Positions 44,823 to 53,374 of a stretch of 64,000 nt of DNA are shown here, one piece after another. A program made the translations under genes and the position numbers. The notes below the pieces were generated by a model, which saw nothing but the letters and a program-made list of their open reading frames with translations, searched no databases and had not been told where the DNA came from. The DNA is from Gemmatimonadetes bacterium 2013_60CM_65_52 (lineage in GTDB: Bacteria > Gemmatimonadota > Gemmatimonadetes > Gemmatimonadales > Gemmatimonadaceae), in NCBI GenBank assembly GCA_002215645.1, contig NGFI01000004.1, forward strand, positions 185,933 to 249,932. The letters run 5' to 3'. Within the stretch, counting starts at the first letter, position 1; every line of letters begins with the position of its first letter.

Positions 44823-46019
44823 ATGCGACACACACATCTGCTCGCGCTTGCTGCCCTGGCCGGCATCACCTCCACCGCCCATTCACAGGAAGCCCGGACG
44901 GAGGCGACCCGAGTCAGAGCCTCCACGCCGGAGGTCTTCAGCTTCCGCTCCGCCGAGCCGGGCCACCGGGCGGCGATCGGCGTCAGCACGTCCACGAGCG
45001 GCACGTTGCGCGACACGCTGGGCATTCTCATCACCGCGGTGACGAAGGACGGTCCCGCGGAAAAGGCCGGGCTGGAGGAAGGCAATCGAATTGCGGCAAT
45101 CAACAGTGTGAATCTCCGCGCCAATGCCGCGGACGTCGAAGACGCAGAGATGTCCGGCGCGCTTACTCGGCGGCTCACCCGCGAGCTCGCCAGGCACAAG
45201 CCGGGTGACGAGGTGGAGCTCAAGGTGTATCGAGATGGCCGCACGCAGACCGTGAAGGTCCGGACGGCCGATTCCGATTCGCTGTTCCACCGCCTGGACT
45301 TCCGGCGGACGTCGGAGGAGTTGAAGCAGGAGCGCGAGAACCGGCCGGCCCTCGGCTTCAGCGTCGGGAGCACCGGCAGCCGCCGCGATACTCTCGGCGT
45401 GCTGGTGATGAGCGTCGCGGATTCGAGTCCGGCTGCCCGCGCCGGCATCGAGGAAGGCAATCGCATTGCCGCGATCAACGGCGTAAACCTTCGCGTGTCG
45501 CGTGACGACGCCGGGGACCGATATCTCTCGAGCGTCAAAGCGCAGCGGCTGCATCGCGAGATCTCCCAGCTCAAGCCCGGCGACAACGTGACGCTGAGCG
45601 TGTACTCCGGCGGCCGTGTCCGCGACGTGTCGGTCAAGGTTGCGCGTGCCGCGGACATACACGGCGCCGGCGGAATGATGTATTTCGGCGGCGATGCGTT
45701 TGTAATGCCATCCATGCCTCCGATGCCCGCGATGCCGCCCATGCCGCCCATGCCGATGATCCGGGCCAACCAGCGCATGCACCCGATCTTCGACTACGAG
45801 TTCGATCCCGAGCTCCGCGGCCAACTGGAGGACGTGCGCATGCACCTCGACATGATTCGTCCCCAGCTGGAGCATTCACTGAGGGCCGTTGAGCCGCAGG
45901 TGCGGATGCAGCTCGAGCGTGTGCGGCCTCAGATCGAGCGCGCGCTGCGAGACGTTCGCCCGCAAATCGAGCAGATTCGCCGACAGATTCCCACGCGGAT
46001 GCTGTGGGTGGATGCCTGA
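44823..46019 (+). CDS. Secreted protein with two PDZ domains and a Met/Pro-rich segment
   Basis: 398-aa exported protein. The signal peptide is LLALAALAGITSTAHSQ. Two related PDZ domains (about residues 45-145 and 165-280) repeat the pattern GIxxxxVxxxSPAxxAGxEEGNRIAAINxVNLR, separated by a helical linker; the repeat points to an internal duplication. A Met-Pro tract follows (MPSMPPMPAMPPMPPMPM), then a helical tail rich in RPQ repeats (LERVRPQIERALRDVRPQIE). No protease domain is present, so it is probably an adaptor or scaffold in the periplasm. Start supported by a good signal peptide at the ATG. Confidence 0.82.
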   Translation: MRHTHLLALAALAGITSTAHSQEARTEATRVRASTPEVFSFRSAEPGHRAAIGVSTSTSGTLRDTLGILITAVTKDGPAEKAGLEEGNRIAAINSVNLRANAADVEDAEMSGALTRRLTRELARHKPGDEVELKVYRDGRTQTVKVRTADSDSLFHRLDFRRTSEELKQERENRPALGFSVGSTGSRRDTLGVLVMSVADSSPAARAGIEEGNRIAAINGVNLRVSRDDAGDRYLSSVKAQRLHREISQLKPGDNVTLSVYSGGRVRDVSVKVARAADIHGAGGMMYFGGDAFVMPSMPPMPAMPPMPPMPMIRANQRMHPIFDYEFDPELRGQLEDVRMHLDMIRPQLEHSLRAVEPQVRMQLERVRPQIERALRDVRPQIEQIRRQIPTRMLWVDA

Positions 46020-46040
46020 AGCGTCGCTTTTAGAGACCGG

Positions 46041-46096
46041 TAGTAGTGAAGACCAGTATCCGGTATCCGGCACTCGGTAAACGACGTATCCGGTAT
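46041..46096 (+). repeat. Dispersed intergenic repeat, copy 2
   Basis: Begins TAGTAGTGAAGACCAGTATC and continues CCGGTATCCGGCACTCGGTA, ending GTATCCGGTAT; near-identical to the copies at 6181 and 63054. It lies between the convergent PDZ gene and kup. Confidence 0.8.
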
Positions 46097-46234
46097 GGAC
46101 CACCGACGCCCCTCTCGGTATGGAAACGACGTTTCAGAGTCAGAGTCGGATATCCGAAAGTCGACATCCGCCATGCGCCGTCCCATCGCCGCAGGGGCAT
46201 CGGCGGCGGAGAGTCTCAGAGTGGCGACCATCCG

Positions 46235-48163
46235 TCAGAACTCGATCTGCGCTCCGAGCTCCACAACTCGGTTTGGCGGGATCTGAAAGAACTCCGTCGC
46301 CGACCGTGCATTGCGCGTCATCACGGCGAAGAGCTTCTTGCGCCACCGCCACATCTTCGTGCGGTTCGACAGCACCAGCCGCTCGCGTCCCAGGTAGTAG
46401 GACGTCTCCATGGGAGGGGCGGGGACGCCCTGCGCCACCGCCGCGGCCAGCAACTCCGGCACGTTCGGCGACTGCATGAAGCCGTACAGCCCCACGAGGC
46501 GGTAGAAGCCCTGGCCCAACTTCTGTAGCGTGACGCGCTTTTCCGCCGGCACTTCCGGAATGCCGTGCGTCTGAATGCTCAGGACGACGACCGTCTCGTG
46601 CAGCACCTTGTTGTGCTTGAGGTGATGCAGCAGGACGACTGGCACGCCGTCCGGTGAAGACGTCATGAAGACCGCCGTGCCTCGCACCCTCACCGGCGGA
46701 TTTCTTTCGATGCTGGTGAGGAACGTCTCGAGGGGAAGCGACGTCTCCTTCTGGATCGCGTTGAGCGCGGCCCGGCCGTGCTTCCATGTGCTCATCAGCG
46801 TGTAGACGCCAGCGGCCAGGGCGATCGGCACCCAGCCGCCGTGTTCGATCTTCACCACGTTGGCCAGGAGGAACGAGAGGTCGACGAGCAGAAACGCGGT
46901 GGTCAATGCGACGACATTCAGGAGCGACCACTGCCACCGTACGCGCGCCACGACCGCGAACAGAATGGACGTGATGGCCATCGTCCCCGTGACGGCGATG
47001 CCGTATGCCGCGCTCAGATTGCTCGAGTTCCTGAACCCGACGATGAGCAGCAGGCAGCCGTACATCAGCAACTTGTTCACCTCGGGGATGTAGATCTGCC
47101 CCGCCTCGTGCACGGAGGTATGGATGATCTGCATTCGCGGAGAGTAGCCGAGCTGGATGCTCTGCTGCGTCAGCGAAAACGCGCCCGAGATGAGCGCTTG
47201 CGATGCCACCACCGCCGCCAGTGTCGCGATGATCAGGAGCGGCCACAGGAGCGCCTTCGGCGCGAGCAGGTAGAATGGATTGCTCGCCGCATGCGTGTCG
47301 CGGAGCAACAGCGCGCCCTGCCCGAAGTAGTTGAGCACCAGCGCAGGCAAAACGATCACGAACCACGCCAGGCGGATGGGCCGCTTGCCGAAGTGCCCCA
47401 TGTCCGCATAGAGCGCCTCAGCGCCCGTGACACAAAGGACAACCGCGCCGAGCGTGAGAAAGCCCGCGAGACCATGGTTGAAGAAGAACTGCACGCCGTG
47501 CCACGGATTGATGGCGAGCAATACCGTGGGCGTCGCGATGATCGAGCGGACGCCGAGCGCCGCGATGCTGGCGAACCACGCCAGCATGATCGGTCCGAAG
47601 GCGGTGCCGACGGATGCCGTGCCGAAGCGCTGCACCATGAACAGCAGGAGGACGATGACGAGACTGATCCACGTGACGAACGGCGCGAGCGCCGGCGTGT
47701 TCACCTCCAGACCCTCGATCGCGCCAAGCACCGAGATGGCGGGCGTGATGACTCCGTCGCCATAGAGCAGTGCGGCGCCGAACAGCCCCACGGCGATGAG
47801 CGCGAGCCGGCGCCGTTTGTCCTCGTCGCGGCGTTTCTGCTGGAGCAGCAGTGCCAGCAGGGCGAGAATGCCGCCTTCGCCGCGGTTGTCCGCGCGCAGG
47901 ATGAAGACGATGTACTTGACGCTGACGACGAGAATCAGCGACCAGACGATGAGCGACAATATGCCGAGCACGCTTTCCGGCGTCGGGACGATGCCGTATT
48001 CGGCCCGGAAGCATTCACGCAGCGCGTAGAGGGGACTCGTTCCGATGTCGCCGTAGACGACGCCGAGCGCGGTGAGGGAGAGCGTGGCGAGCCGACGACC
48101 GGTGGGCGCCTTTCGCTCGGGCAGTTCGGGGTACGCCGTATGTTCTGCAGTCTGGGCCGACAT
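46235..48163 (-). CDS. kup: Potassium uptake protein Kup
   Basis: 642-aa potassium/proton symporter of the KUP/HAK/KT family. The family signature is near the N-terminus: SLTALGVVYGDIGTSPLYAL. Twelve hydrophobic segments follow, including ILALLALLLQ, GALLYGDGVITPAISVLGAI and ALYADMGHFGKRPIRLAWF. The C-terminal cytosolic domain (about 490-642) ends MTRNARSATEFFQIPPNRVV. The ATG at 48163 was chosen so that the signature lies around residue 35. Moves K+ into the cell. Monocistronic. Confidence 0.95.
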   Translation of the reverse strand: MSAQTAEHTAYPELPERKAPTGRRLATLSLTALGVVYGDIGTSPLYALRECFRAEYGIVPTPESVLGILSLIVWSLILVVSVKYIVFILRADNRGEGGILALLALLLQQKRRDEDKRRRLALIAVGLFGAALLYGDGVITPAISVLGAIEGLEVNTPALAPFVTWISLVIVLLLFMVQRFGTASVGTAFGPIMLAWFASIAALGVRSIIATPTVLLAINPWHGVQFFFNHGLAGFLTLGAVVLCVTGAEALYADMGHFGKRPIRLAWFVIVLPALVLNYFGQGALLLRDTHAASNPFYLLAPKALLWPLLIIATLAAVVASQALISGAFSLTQQSIQLGYSPRMQIIHTSVHEAGQIYIPEVNKLLMYGCLLLIVGFRNSSNLSAAYGIAVTGTMAITSILFAVVARVRWQWSLLNVVALTTAFLLVDLSFLLANVVKIEHGGWVPIALAAGVYTLMSTWKHGRAALNAIQKETSLPLETFLTSIERNPPVRVRGTAVFMTSSPDGVPVVLLHHLKHNKVLHETVVVLSIQTHGIPEVPAEKRVTLQKLGQGFYRLVGLYGFMQSPNVPELLAAAVAQGVPAPPMETSYYLGRERLVLSNRTKMWRWRKKLFAVMTRNARSATEFFQIPPNRVVELGAQIEF

Positions 48164-48293
48164 CGCGTCCGGGGCATTCGAGAGCTCGCCGGTCGTGGGA
48201 ACGGCGCAGGCCGGAGACGCGAACGCCTCCGGCCTGCCATGAACATATGCATGGAACAATCCCGCCGCAGTCGGCGGGACGAACTGCCGCCGG

Positions 48294-48881
48294 CTACCGC
48301 TCCAGCCCCTCGATCTCCTTCGCGGTGCGCTCCAGGATCTCGGCGATCCGCTTCAGGAGCGCCTGGTCATGGACGGCCCCGGTGGCCTTGCCGTACGTGG
48401 CCTTCCCGACGTGCCGGAACGCCCCGTGGACCTCGGCCATGGGCTCGTCGAGGAAGTGTCCCACAAGCGTCGCGATGCGGTCGAAGATGTTGTCGACCGT
48501 TTCGCGATTTGCGGCGAGGTACGCGCGCCCCTCGTCCGTGATCTCGTAGACCTTCTTGCCCTCGGGGCCGGGGACGATACGCGCATAGCCCTGGTCCTCA
48601 AGGAGTTGCAACGTGGGGTAGACGGTGCCCGGGCTCGGGGCGTAGGCGCCGCCGAACTTCTCCTCGAGGGCCTTGATGATCTCGTAGCCGTGCCGCGGCT
48701 TTTCCTCGAGGAGGCGCAGCACGACGTAGCGGAGGTCGCCCTGCTCGAACATCCTTCCGCCGCGCCAGCGGCCCCTGGGGCGGCCTTCGGCGAAGAATGC
48801 GTTCATGAATCCGGCGTCCCATCCCCACTTCATGCGGGCCCAGTACGGGCGGCCGTGATGTCCTTCCCAACAGCCGTGCAT
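48294..48881 (-). CDS. PadR family transcriptional regulator
   Basis: 195-aa winged-helix repressor. The N-terminus is Gly/His/Trp/Arg-rich (MHGCWEGHHGRPYW), then the PadR domain: FEQGDLRYVVLRLLEEKPRH, GYEIIKALEEKFGGAYAPSP and GTVYPTLQLLEDQGYARI. The C-terminal part is helical and mediates dimerisation. The ATG at 48881 has GGAG nine bases upstream; the ATG nine bases earlier would have the GGAG immediately adjacent. Its own promoter is overlapped by three copies of a 10-bp palindrome, so autorepression is very likely. The target beyond itself is not evident; the inducing ligand is unknown. Confidence 0.92.
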   Translation of the reverse strand: MHGCWEGHHGRPYWARMKWGWDAGFMNAFFAEGRPRGRWRGGRMFEQGDLRYVVLRLLEEKPRHGYEIIKALEEKFGGAYAPSPGTVYPTLQLLEDQGYARIVPGPEGKKVYEITDEGRAYLAANRETVDNIFDRIATLVGHFLDEPMAEVHGAFRHVGKATYGKATGAVHDQALLKRIAEILERTAKEIEGLER

Positions 48882-48893
48882 AGGAGTCATCTC

Positions 48894-48934
48894 CGATATA
48901 TCGCTGCAAGTATGATATATCGGGCGATATATCG
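48894..48934. promoter_or_regulatory. Triple palindromic PadR operator
   Basis: Three copies of the palindrome CGATATATCG or its nine-base core GATATATCG: 48894-48903, 48914-48922 and 48925-48934. They cover the spacer, the -10 and the start region of the padR promoter. The AT-rich repeated dyads in a GC-rich genome, right upstream of a PadR gene, mark an autoregulatory operator. Confidence 0.85.
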
Positions 48935-48941
48935 TTGTCAA
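48905..48941 (-). promoter_or_regulatory. padR promoter
   Basis: On the minus strand TTGACA (48941-48936, perfect -35) is followed after 18 bp by TATCAT (48917-48912, five of six matches to -10). Two operator palindromes lie inside this promoter and the third just downstream of the expected start point. Confidence 0.8.
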
Positions 48942-48971
48942 GGCGGCGCGCCGGCATATCGGAAAAGCAAA

Positions 48972-48994
48972 CGGACCCCATGCGCTGGGGTCCG
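48972..48994 (-). terminator. Rho-independent terminator downstream of the tRNA
   Basis: Nine-base-pair stem CGGACCCCA/TGGGGTCCG with a five-base loop; on the minus strand it is followed by TTTGCTTTT. It lies about 130 bases after the tRNA 3' end on the same strand. Confidence 0.75.
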
Positions 48995-49125
48995 TCGATT
49001 GAGCACCGGCTATAGCGCCGGCGAGCTGGTAACTCGTGAAAGTCAATCTAGGAACAGACCATTGCATCAGTCAAGTCCCATGCAACATCGACGATGCGCA
49101 AAAAGCCGAGGGCGTCCTTTGGGTG

Positions 49126-49198
49126 GGTGACCGGCGGGACTCGAACCCGCTTCCCCGAGTTACCAGCTCAATGTGTTAGCCAGTTACACCACGGTCAC
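49126..49198 (-). tRNA. tRNA-Thr (anticodon GGT)
   Basis: Folds as a complete cloverleaf on the minus strand. Acceptor GTGACCG pairs with CGGTCAC (seven pairs); D stem GTGT/ACAC with loop AACTGGCTA; anticodon stem TTGAG/CTCGG (two G-T pairs) with loop CTGGTAA, giving anticodon GGT after the invariant T33; T arm GCGGG-TTCGAGT-CCCGC. The discriminator base is C, unusual for threonine, and the CCA tail is not encoded. Confidence 0.88.
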
Positions 49199-49330
49199 CA
49201 CGGTGCGTAGGCCTTGGTGGTGGTAATCTGCCCCCGCCACGCGCCTCACCCCTAGGACACGTTCGAAGATGATGCGAGATGGCCACGTGCGCTATGCTCG
49301 CATCAGACGCATTCGATGCGTGGCCGTACC

Positions 49331-49948
49331 CTATTGCTGCGGATGGTGAGTCACCCGCTTTCGGTGCACTCTCGCCGGGGGCTGCGCCTTCTGCCACCGC
49401 ACCCGCAGCGCGATCGCCACGATCACGAGCGCGATGCACAGCTCCACAAACACCTTCTCGCCGTCCAGATAATCGATCGCGTGATCGCCGAGCGTGGAGT
49501 CCGTGAACATCGAATGCAGCGCGAAGAGTGGAAACACCGCGTACGTCGTAAAGTGGATCCGCTTCCACCACCGTCGCCCGATCTCGAACCGAAAGTACGA
49601 CGTCACCAGCACCACGACGAGCAGATACGCCGCCGCGGCGCCGAGCGTGTTCACGAGCGGCTGCTTGGGCGCATGCGTGGGATACAACACGTCGATGAGC
49701 CGGAAGTCCACGCGACTCGGCAACAGCAGCAGGGCGGGATGTACGAGCACGAGCGCGAGCGCCGTCCAACCTGTGTAGTTGTGCAACGAAACCGTATCGA
49801 TGCGATGGTGCGGCCAGCGTCGAACGGGGTTGTATTTCGTCGACAACAACAGCCCGATAAGAATGTTCAGCGTCAGCAGGCCGATGGCGCCGAGACCGGC
49901 GTAGCTCGACAGCTCGATGGGATCCACTCGGTCACGCGCTCCTGTCAT
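49331..49948 (-). CDS. Ferric reductase-like transmembrane haem protein
   Basis: 205-aa membrane protein of the ferric-reductase-like transmembrane group with about six hydrophobic helices. Paired histidines in membrane segments could bind two haems: SLHNYTGWTALALVLVHPAL, KRIHFTTYAVFPLFALHSMF. No FAD/NAD domain is present, so a partner reductase would be needed. The C-terminus is basic (RVRWQKAQPPARVHRKR). An ATG at 49948 was used; a GTG twelve codons upstream is possible. Function in electron transfer across the membrane is inferred. Confidence 0.8.
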   Translation of the reverse strand: MTGARDRVDPIELSSYAGLGAIGLLTLNILIGLLLSTKYNPVRRWPHHRIDTVSLHNYTGWTALALVLVHPALLLLPSRVDFRLIDVLYPTHAPKQPLVNTLGAAAAYLLVVVLVTSYFRFEIGRRWWKRIHFTTYAVFPLFALHSMFTDSTLGDHAIDYLDGEKVFVELCIALVIVAIALRVRWQKAQPPARVHRKRVTHHPQQ

Positions 49949-50104
49949 CACAATTGCGGCTGGCGACGTCAGCGTTTCGCACACGGAAATCGCTCACGGT
50001 CGCGCACGGTCAGGGAAGCGCGACACGACAAGTATGGGGCACGTGCATTGCGCTTGTTGAGGCACACGGAACGCCACATGAACCCTCATCCGAGGATGAC
50101 CAGC

Positions 50105-50305
50105 ATGGCTGACGACTTCGACAACGACGGACTCGAGAACAGAATGAAAGGCACGGCGAAAGAAGCGAGCGGCAAGCTCCGCAACGCCGCCGGCGGCCTG
50201 ACTGGCGATACGAGCGAGCAGATCAAGGGCAAGGCGAAGGAGCTCGAGGGAAAGGCGCAGCGAAAGATCGGCGAAGCCGAAGATCGCGTCGACGAAGACG
50301 CCTGA
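50105..50305 (+). CDS. CsbD family stress protein
   Basis: 66-aa hydrophilic CsbD-like protein: NRMKGTAKEASGKLRNAAGG followed by the repeat-like EQIKGKAKELEGKAQRKIGE. Such proteins accumulate in general stress but their action is unknown. The start ATG is preceded by GAGGA eight bases upstream. It ends just before a bidirectional terminator shared with the convergent efflux permease gene. Confidence 0.9.
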   Translation: MADDFDNDGLENRMKGTAKEASGKLRNAAGGLTGDTSEQIKGKAKELEGKAQRKIGEAEDRVDEDA

Positions 50306-50323
50306 TCTCGATCCGCAAGACAG

Positions 50324-50349
50324 AAGGGGCGCCGTTGCGGGCGCCCCTT
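50324..50349 (+). terminator. Hairpin terminator between csbD and the ABC permease gene
   Basis: Ten-base-pair stem AAGGGGCGCC/GGCGCCCCTT with a six-base loop, placed 19 bp after the CsbD stop and 11 bp from the convergent permease stop. There is no long T tract, so strength is uncertain; it probably serves both directions. Confidence 0.7.
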
Positions 50350-50359
50350 CGTCGTTCGC

Positions 50360-51577
50360 CTACTCGTATCGTAGAGCGACGATCGGATCGAGCTTGGCCG
50401 CCCGCCGCGCCGGCCACACACCGAACACCACACCCACCAGGGCCGAGAAGACGAAGGCCATGGCGATGGAGCCGGCGGAAATCTGCGTGTTCCACTGCGC
50501 GAACGCGCTCATCGCCGCGGCGCCGCCGCTCCCCACCACCGCACCGACCAGGCCGCCAAGCAGGCAGAGCACCACCGCCTCGATGAGGAACTGCAACAGA
50601 ATGTTCGATCGCGTGGCGCCGAGCGCCTTGCGGATGCCGATTTCGCGCGTGCGCTCGGTGACGGACACGAGCATGATGTTCATGATGCCGATGCCGCCGA
50701 CGAGCAGACTCACGGCGGCGATGCCGGAGAGCAGGTAGGTGAACACCTGCGTCGTCTCGCCGAGAGTATTCAGGAAATCGGCCTGGCTGCGAATCGTGAA
50801 GTCGTCAGGTTTTCCGGCGGTAAGGCGGTGCTCGCGGCGAAGAATCCGCTGCACGTCGGCCATCGCGTCCGGAATCTTTTCCTCGGTCTGTGCAAGAACG
50901 CTGACGGAACGCAGGCGATCCGTTCCGAACACGCGGAAACGCCCGGTGGTGATGGGAATCAGGACCTGATCGTCGGGGTTGCCGAACGGACTCGATTGTC
51001 CCTTGGATTTGAGCACGCCGATGACCGCGAACTGGAGCCCGCGAATCCGGATGTTCTCACCGATGATCGCGTCAGGAGACCGGATGTTGAGGTTCTCGAG
51101 CACCGCGGACCCGATCACGGCGAGCCGCTGCTTTCCGTCGTCCTCGGCACGGGTGAACATGCGGCCGGCATCGAGCTGATACTTGCGCACCTCGAGGTAG
51201 TTGGCCGTGGTGCCCACGATGGAGGTGCTGGTGTTCTGATTGAGATACACCACCTGCAACCGGCTGTTGATCTCCGGCTGGACTGCGCTGAGCGTCGTCG
51301 CCCGCTCTTCCACCGCCTTGGCGTCCGCGAGGGTGAGCCTGGTGTTCTGGTCGAACGAGATGCCCATGCCGCGCTGCTGCCCCGGAATCACGGTGAGCAG
51401 CGTGGTGCCGAGCGACGCGATGCGATCCTTGACCGCTGATTGTGCGCCTGTGCCGAGCGCGACGACGGCGATGACGGCCGCGACGCCGATGACGATGCCG
51501 AGCATCGTGAGCAGCGAGCGAAGCTTGTTGGCGCGCAGCGCTCCGAGTGCCACGCTGATGATCTCACCAATGAGCAT
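50360..51577 (-). CDS. MacB-type ABC transporter permease
   Basis: 405-aa permease with the MacB_PCD periplasmic domain between TM1 and an FtsX-like C-terminal unit. TM1 (LLTMLGIVIGVAAVIAVVAL) follows the amphipathic start ISVALGALRANKLRS; the C-terminal block contains IGIMNIMLVSVTERTREIGI, then RKALGATR, the coupling-helix signature. There is no nucleotide-binding domain, and no ABC ATPase gene is found in the window. It acts with the MacA-like and TolC-like proteins encoded upstream to expel a toxin or envelope molecule. Last gene of the operon. Confidence 0.9.
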   Translation of the reverse strand: MLIGEIISVALGALRANKLRSLLTMLGIVIGVAAVIAVVALGTGAQSAVKDRIASLGTTLLTVIPGQQRGMGISFDQNTRLTLADAKAVEERATTLSAVQPEINSRLQVVYLNQNTSTSIVGTTANYLEVRKYQLDAGRMFTRAEDDGKQRLAVIGSAVLENLNIRSPDAIIGENIRIRGLQFAVIGVLKSKGQSSPFGNPDDQVLIPITTGRFRVFGTDRLRSVSVLAQTEEKIPDAMADVQRILRREHRLTAGKPDDFTIRSQADFLNTLGETTQVFTYLLSGIAAVSLLVGGIGIMNIMLVSVTERTREIGIRKALGATRSNILLQFLIEAVVLCLLGGLVGAVVGSGGAAAMSAFAQWNTQISAGSIAMAFVFSALVGVVFGVWPARRAAKLDPIVALRYE

Positions 51578-51604
51578 GGGTGCCTCCGGCCATGGCCACG
51601 CCTG

Positions 51605-53374
51605 TCACCGTCCGCCGCCGCCCGTGCGAGCCGCACCACCGCTCGCGGCACCGCCGGCCGCGCGCTGACCGGCCGGCTGCGTCGACTGCATGCCCGGCAC
51701 ACCGGTATTCTGGCGCATTCGATCGTTCTGCTGCTGGCGCTGCGCCTGCATCGCGGCCGCCGTGAGCATTGCGACCTCCTCACCCTCGCTGAGACCGCTC
51801 ACGACCTCGGAGTAGTCGAAGTTCGCTGCGCCAAGCATGATGACACGCGGCTCGAACGAAGCGCCCTTCTTCACGAACACGAGCCCGGGTCGCGAACGGC
51901 GAGATACGCCGCCGCCGGTCTCCGCCGCGCCGATGGTCAGCCCTGCGCCCGGTGCGCGCCGCGTGTCGGCTCCCCGCTGCGGCGCGGAAGGAACTTGCGC
52001 ACCCGGAGCAGCGCCCTGCTGCTGCATTTCACGACGCCGGCATGCGCCCGCCACGCGCGCATCCACGCCAACGGCCGCGTAGATCTTCTCCATCTCGGCA
52101 CGAATGGCCTGGCGGTCGCCGGTACCGCCGCGCATCTGATCGCGAAGATCATCCAGCCGCTTCTTCTCCATGGGCTTCTTGCGCAGCGCCGCGTCCACAG
52201 CGGCGCAGTCCTTGTCGGAGACGTCGGGCATCTGGAACCCACCCTGCTGCGCGCCGAGACTCACGTCACCGCGCGAAACGCCGCGCGTCGCACCAGACGG
52301 TGTTCCTGTGGGACCCGCTCCACCAGCGCCACCGCGGTTGCCGCGCATTGCCGACTGCTGCGCGGCTACCTGGACACGTACACTGTCCGGATCGAGCCCG
52401 AGAATCGGCGCGGTCGCAACAGCCTCGCGTGTATTTCGCACGGCATCGTTCGGGACGGCGAGTACGCCGAGCCGCTGATCGACGAGGACACTCGTCTCGC
52501 CGTTCATGCCGGGCTTGAGCAGCCCCTCGCCGTTGTCGAGCGTAACGAGCACGGGGAACATGGTGACGTTCTGCTGGATCACCGCCTGCGGCTCGATCTT
52601 TTCCACGACACCCGTGAAGGGGCGGTTGGGGTACGCGTCGACCACGACGGTGGCGGTCTGCCCCGGACGCACCTGACCGATGTCGGTCTCGTTGAACAGC
52701 GCACGCACGCGGACGCGACCGAGGTCCGCCATCTTGAGCAGCGTGGTCCCCCCGCCGAATGCGCCGGTGGCGGAGGTGATGACCGTGCCGAGCGACACGG
52801 TTTTCTCGATCACCGTTCCGGCGACGGGCGCCTTGACGGTCGCGTCCTCGAGCCGTTGCATGGCGAGGTCCATGCTGGTGGCCGCGGCAACAAGCTGTGA
52901 CTGGGCGTTGGCGTAGTCGAGCTGCGCCGCTTCGTGCTCCGGAGCCGTGATGATCCGGCCCTTGAAGAGATCGTCCGAGCGTTTCTTCTGCGCGACGGAC
53001 ACCTCGAGCTTGGACTTCGCGGCAGAGAGCTGCGCGGCTGCCTGGTCGTACTGGTTCTTGGTGTCGCGCGTCTCGATCTGCACGAGCAGGTCGCCGGGCT
53101 GCACGAGCGACCCGGTCTCCACCGGCATCTTGAGGATCTGTCCCGATGCCTTCGACTTGACCTCGACGACGTTGATCGGCTCGACGACGCCGGTGGCCTG
53201 TGCGTCGATCACGATGTCGCGCCGCTGCACCTTCACGGTGGAGATGACGACGTTGGACTTCTTGTCGGACGAGCAAGCGGCGCCGGCGAGCAACGCAGCG
53301 AGGAGAGCGAGTTTTCGCACGGGACGGAGCGAGAAGGTCGGAGTCAGCACCGGATGAGCGGGGCGGTGTGACAT
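51605..53374 (-). CDS. MacA/HlyD-type periplasmic adaptor with Spy-like insert
   Basis: 589-aa membrane-fusion lipoprotein. The lipobox is LLAGAACSS (C34). Barrel and lipoyl halves flank a coiled-coil hairpin (about 105-180; QYDQAAAQLSAAKSKLEVSV, then KAPVAGTVIEKTVSLGTVI). The beta-barrel follows with VRPGQTATVVVDAYPNRPF. An unusual segment of about 155 residues (341-495) interrupts the C-terminal domain: Gly/Ala-rich flanks around a helical core DKDCAAVDAALRKKPMEKKR that recalls Spy/CpxP-like helices. The chain ends in a Gln/Gly/Ala-rich tail. The ATG overlaps the TolC stop (ATGA). Links the inner-membrane permease to the outer-membrane channel. Confidence 0.88.
   Translation of the reverse strand: MSHRPAHPVLTPTFSLRPVRKLALLAALLAGAACSSDKKSNVVISTVKVQRRDIVIDAQATGVVEPINVVEVKSKASGQILKMPVETGSLVQPGDLLVQIETRDTKNQYDQAAAQLSAAKSKLEVSVAQKKRSDDLFKGRIITAPEHEAAQLDYANAQSQLVAAATSMDLAMQRLEDATVKAPVAGTVIEKTVSLGTVITSATGAFGGGTTLLKMADLGRVRVRALFNETDIGQVRPGQTATVVVDAYPNRPFTGVVEKIEPQAVIQQNVTMFPVLVTLDNGEGLLKPGMNGETSVLVDQRLGVLAVPNDAVRNTREAVATAPILGLDPDSVRVQVAAQQSAMRGNRGGAGGAGPTGTPSGATRGVSRGDVSLGAQQGGFQMPDVSDKDCAAVDAALRKKPMEKKRLDDLRDQMRGGTGDRQAIRAEMEKIYAAVGVDARVAGACRRREMQQQGAAPGAQVPSAPQRGADTRRAPGAGLTIGAAETGGGVSRRSRPGLVFVKKGASFEPRVIMLGAANFDYSEVVSGLSEGEEVAMLTAAAMQAQRQQQNDRMRQNTGVPGMQSTQPAGQRAAGGAASGGAARTGGGGR

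Noticed and set aside
46778-48541. 587-codon frame antisense to kup and padR
   Set aside because: Composition is Arg/Asp/Glu/Gln-rich without structure and crosses two well-supported genes.
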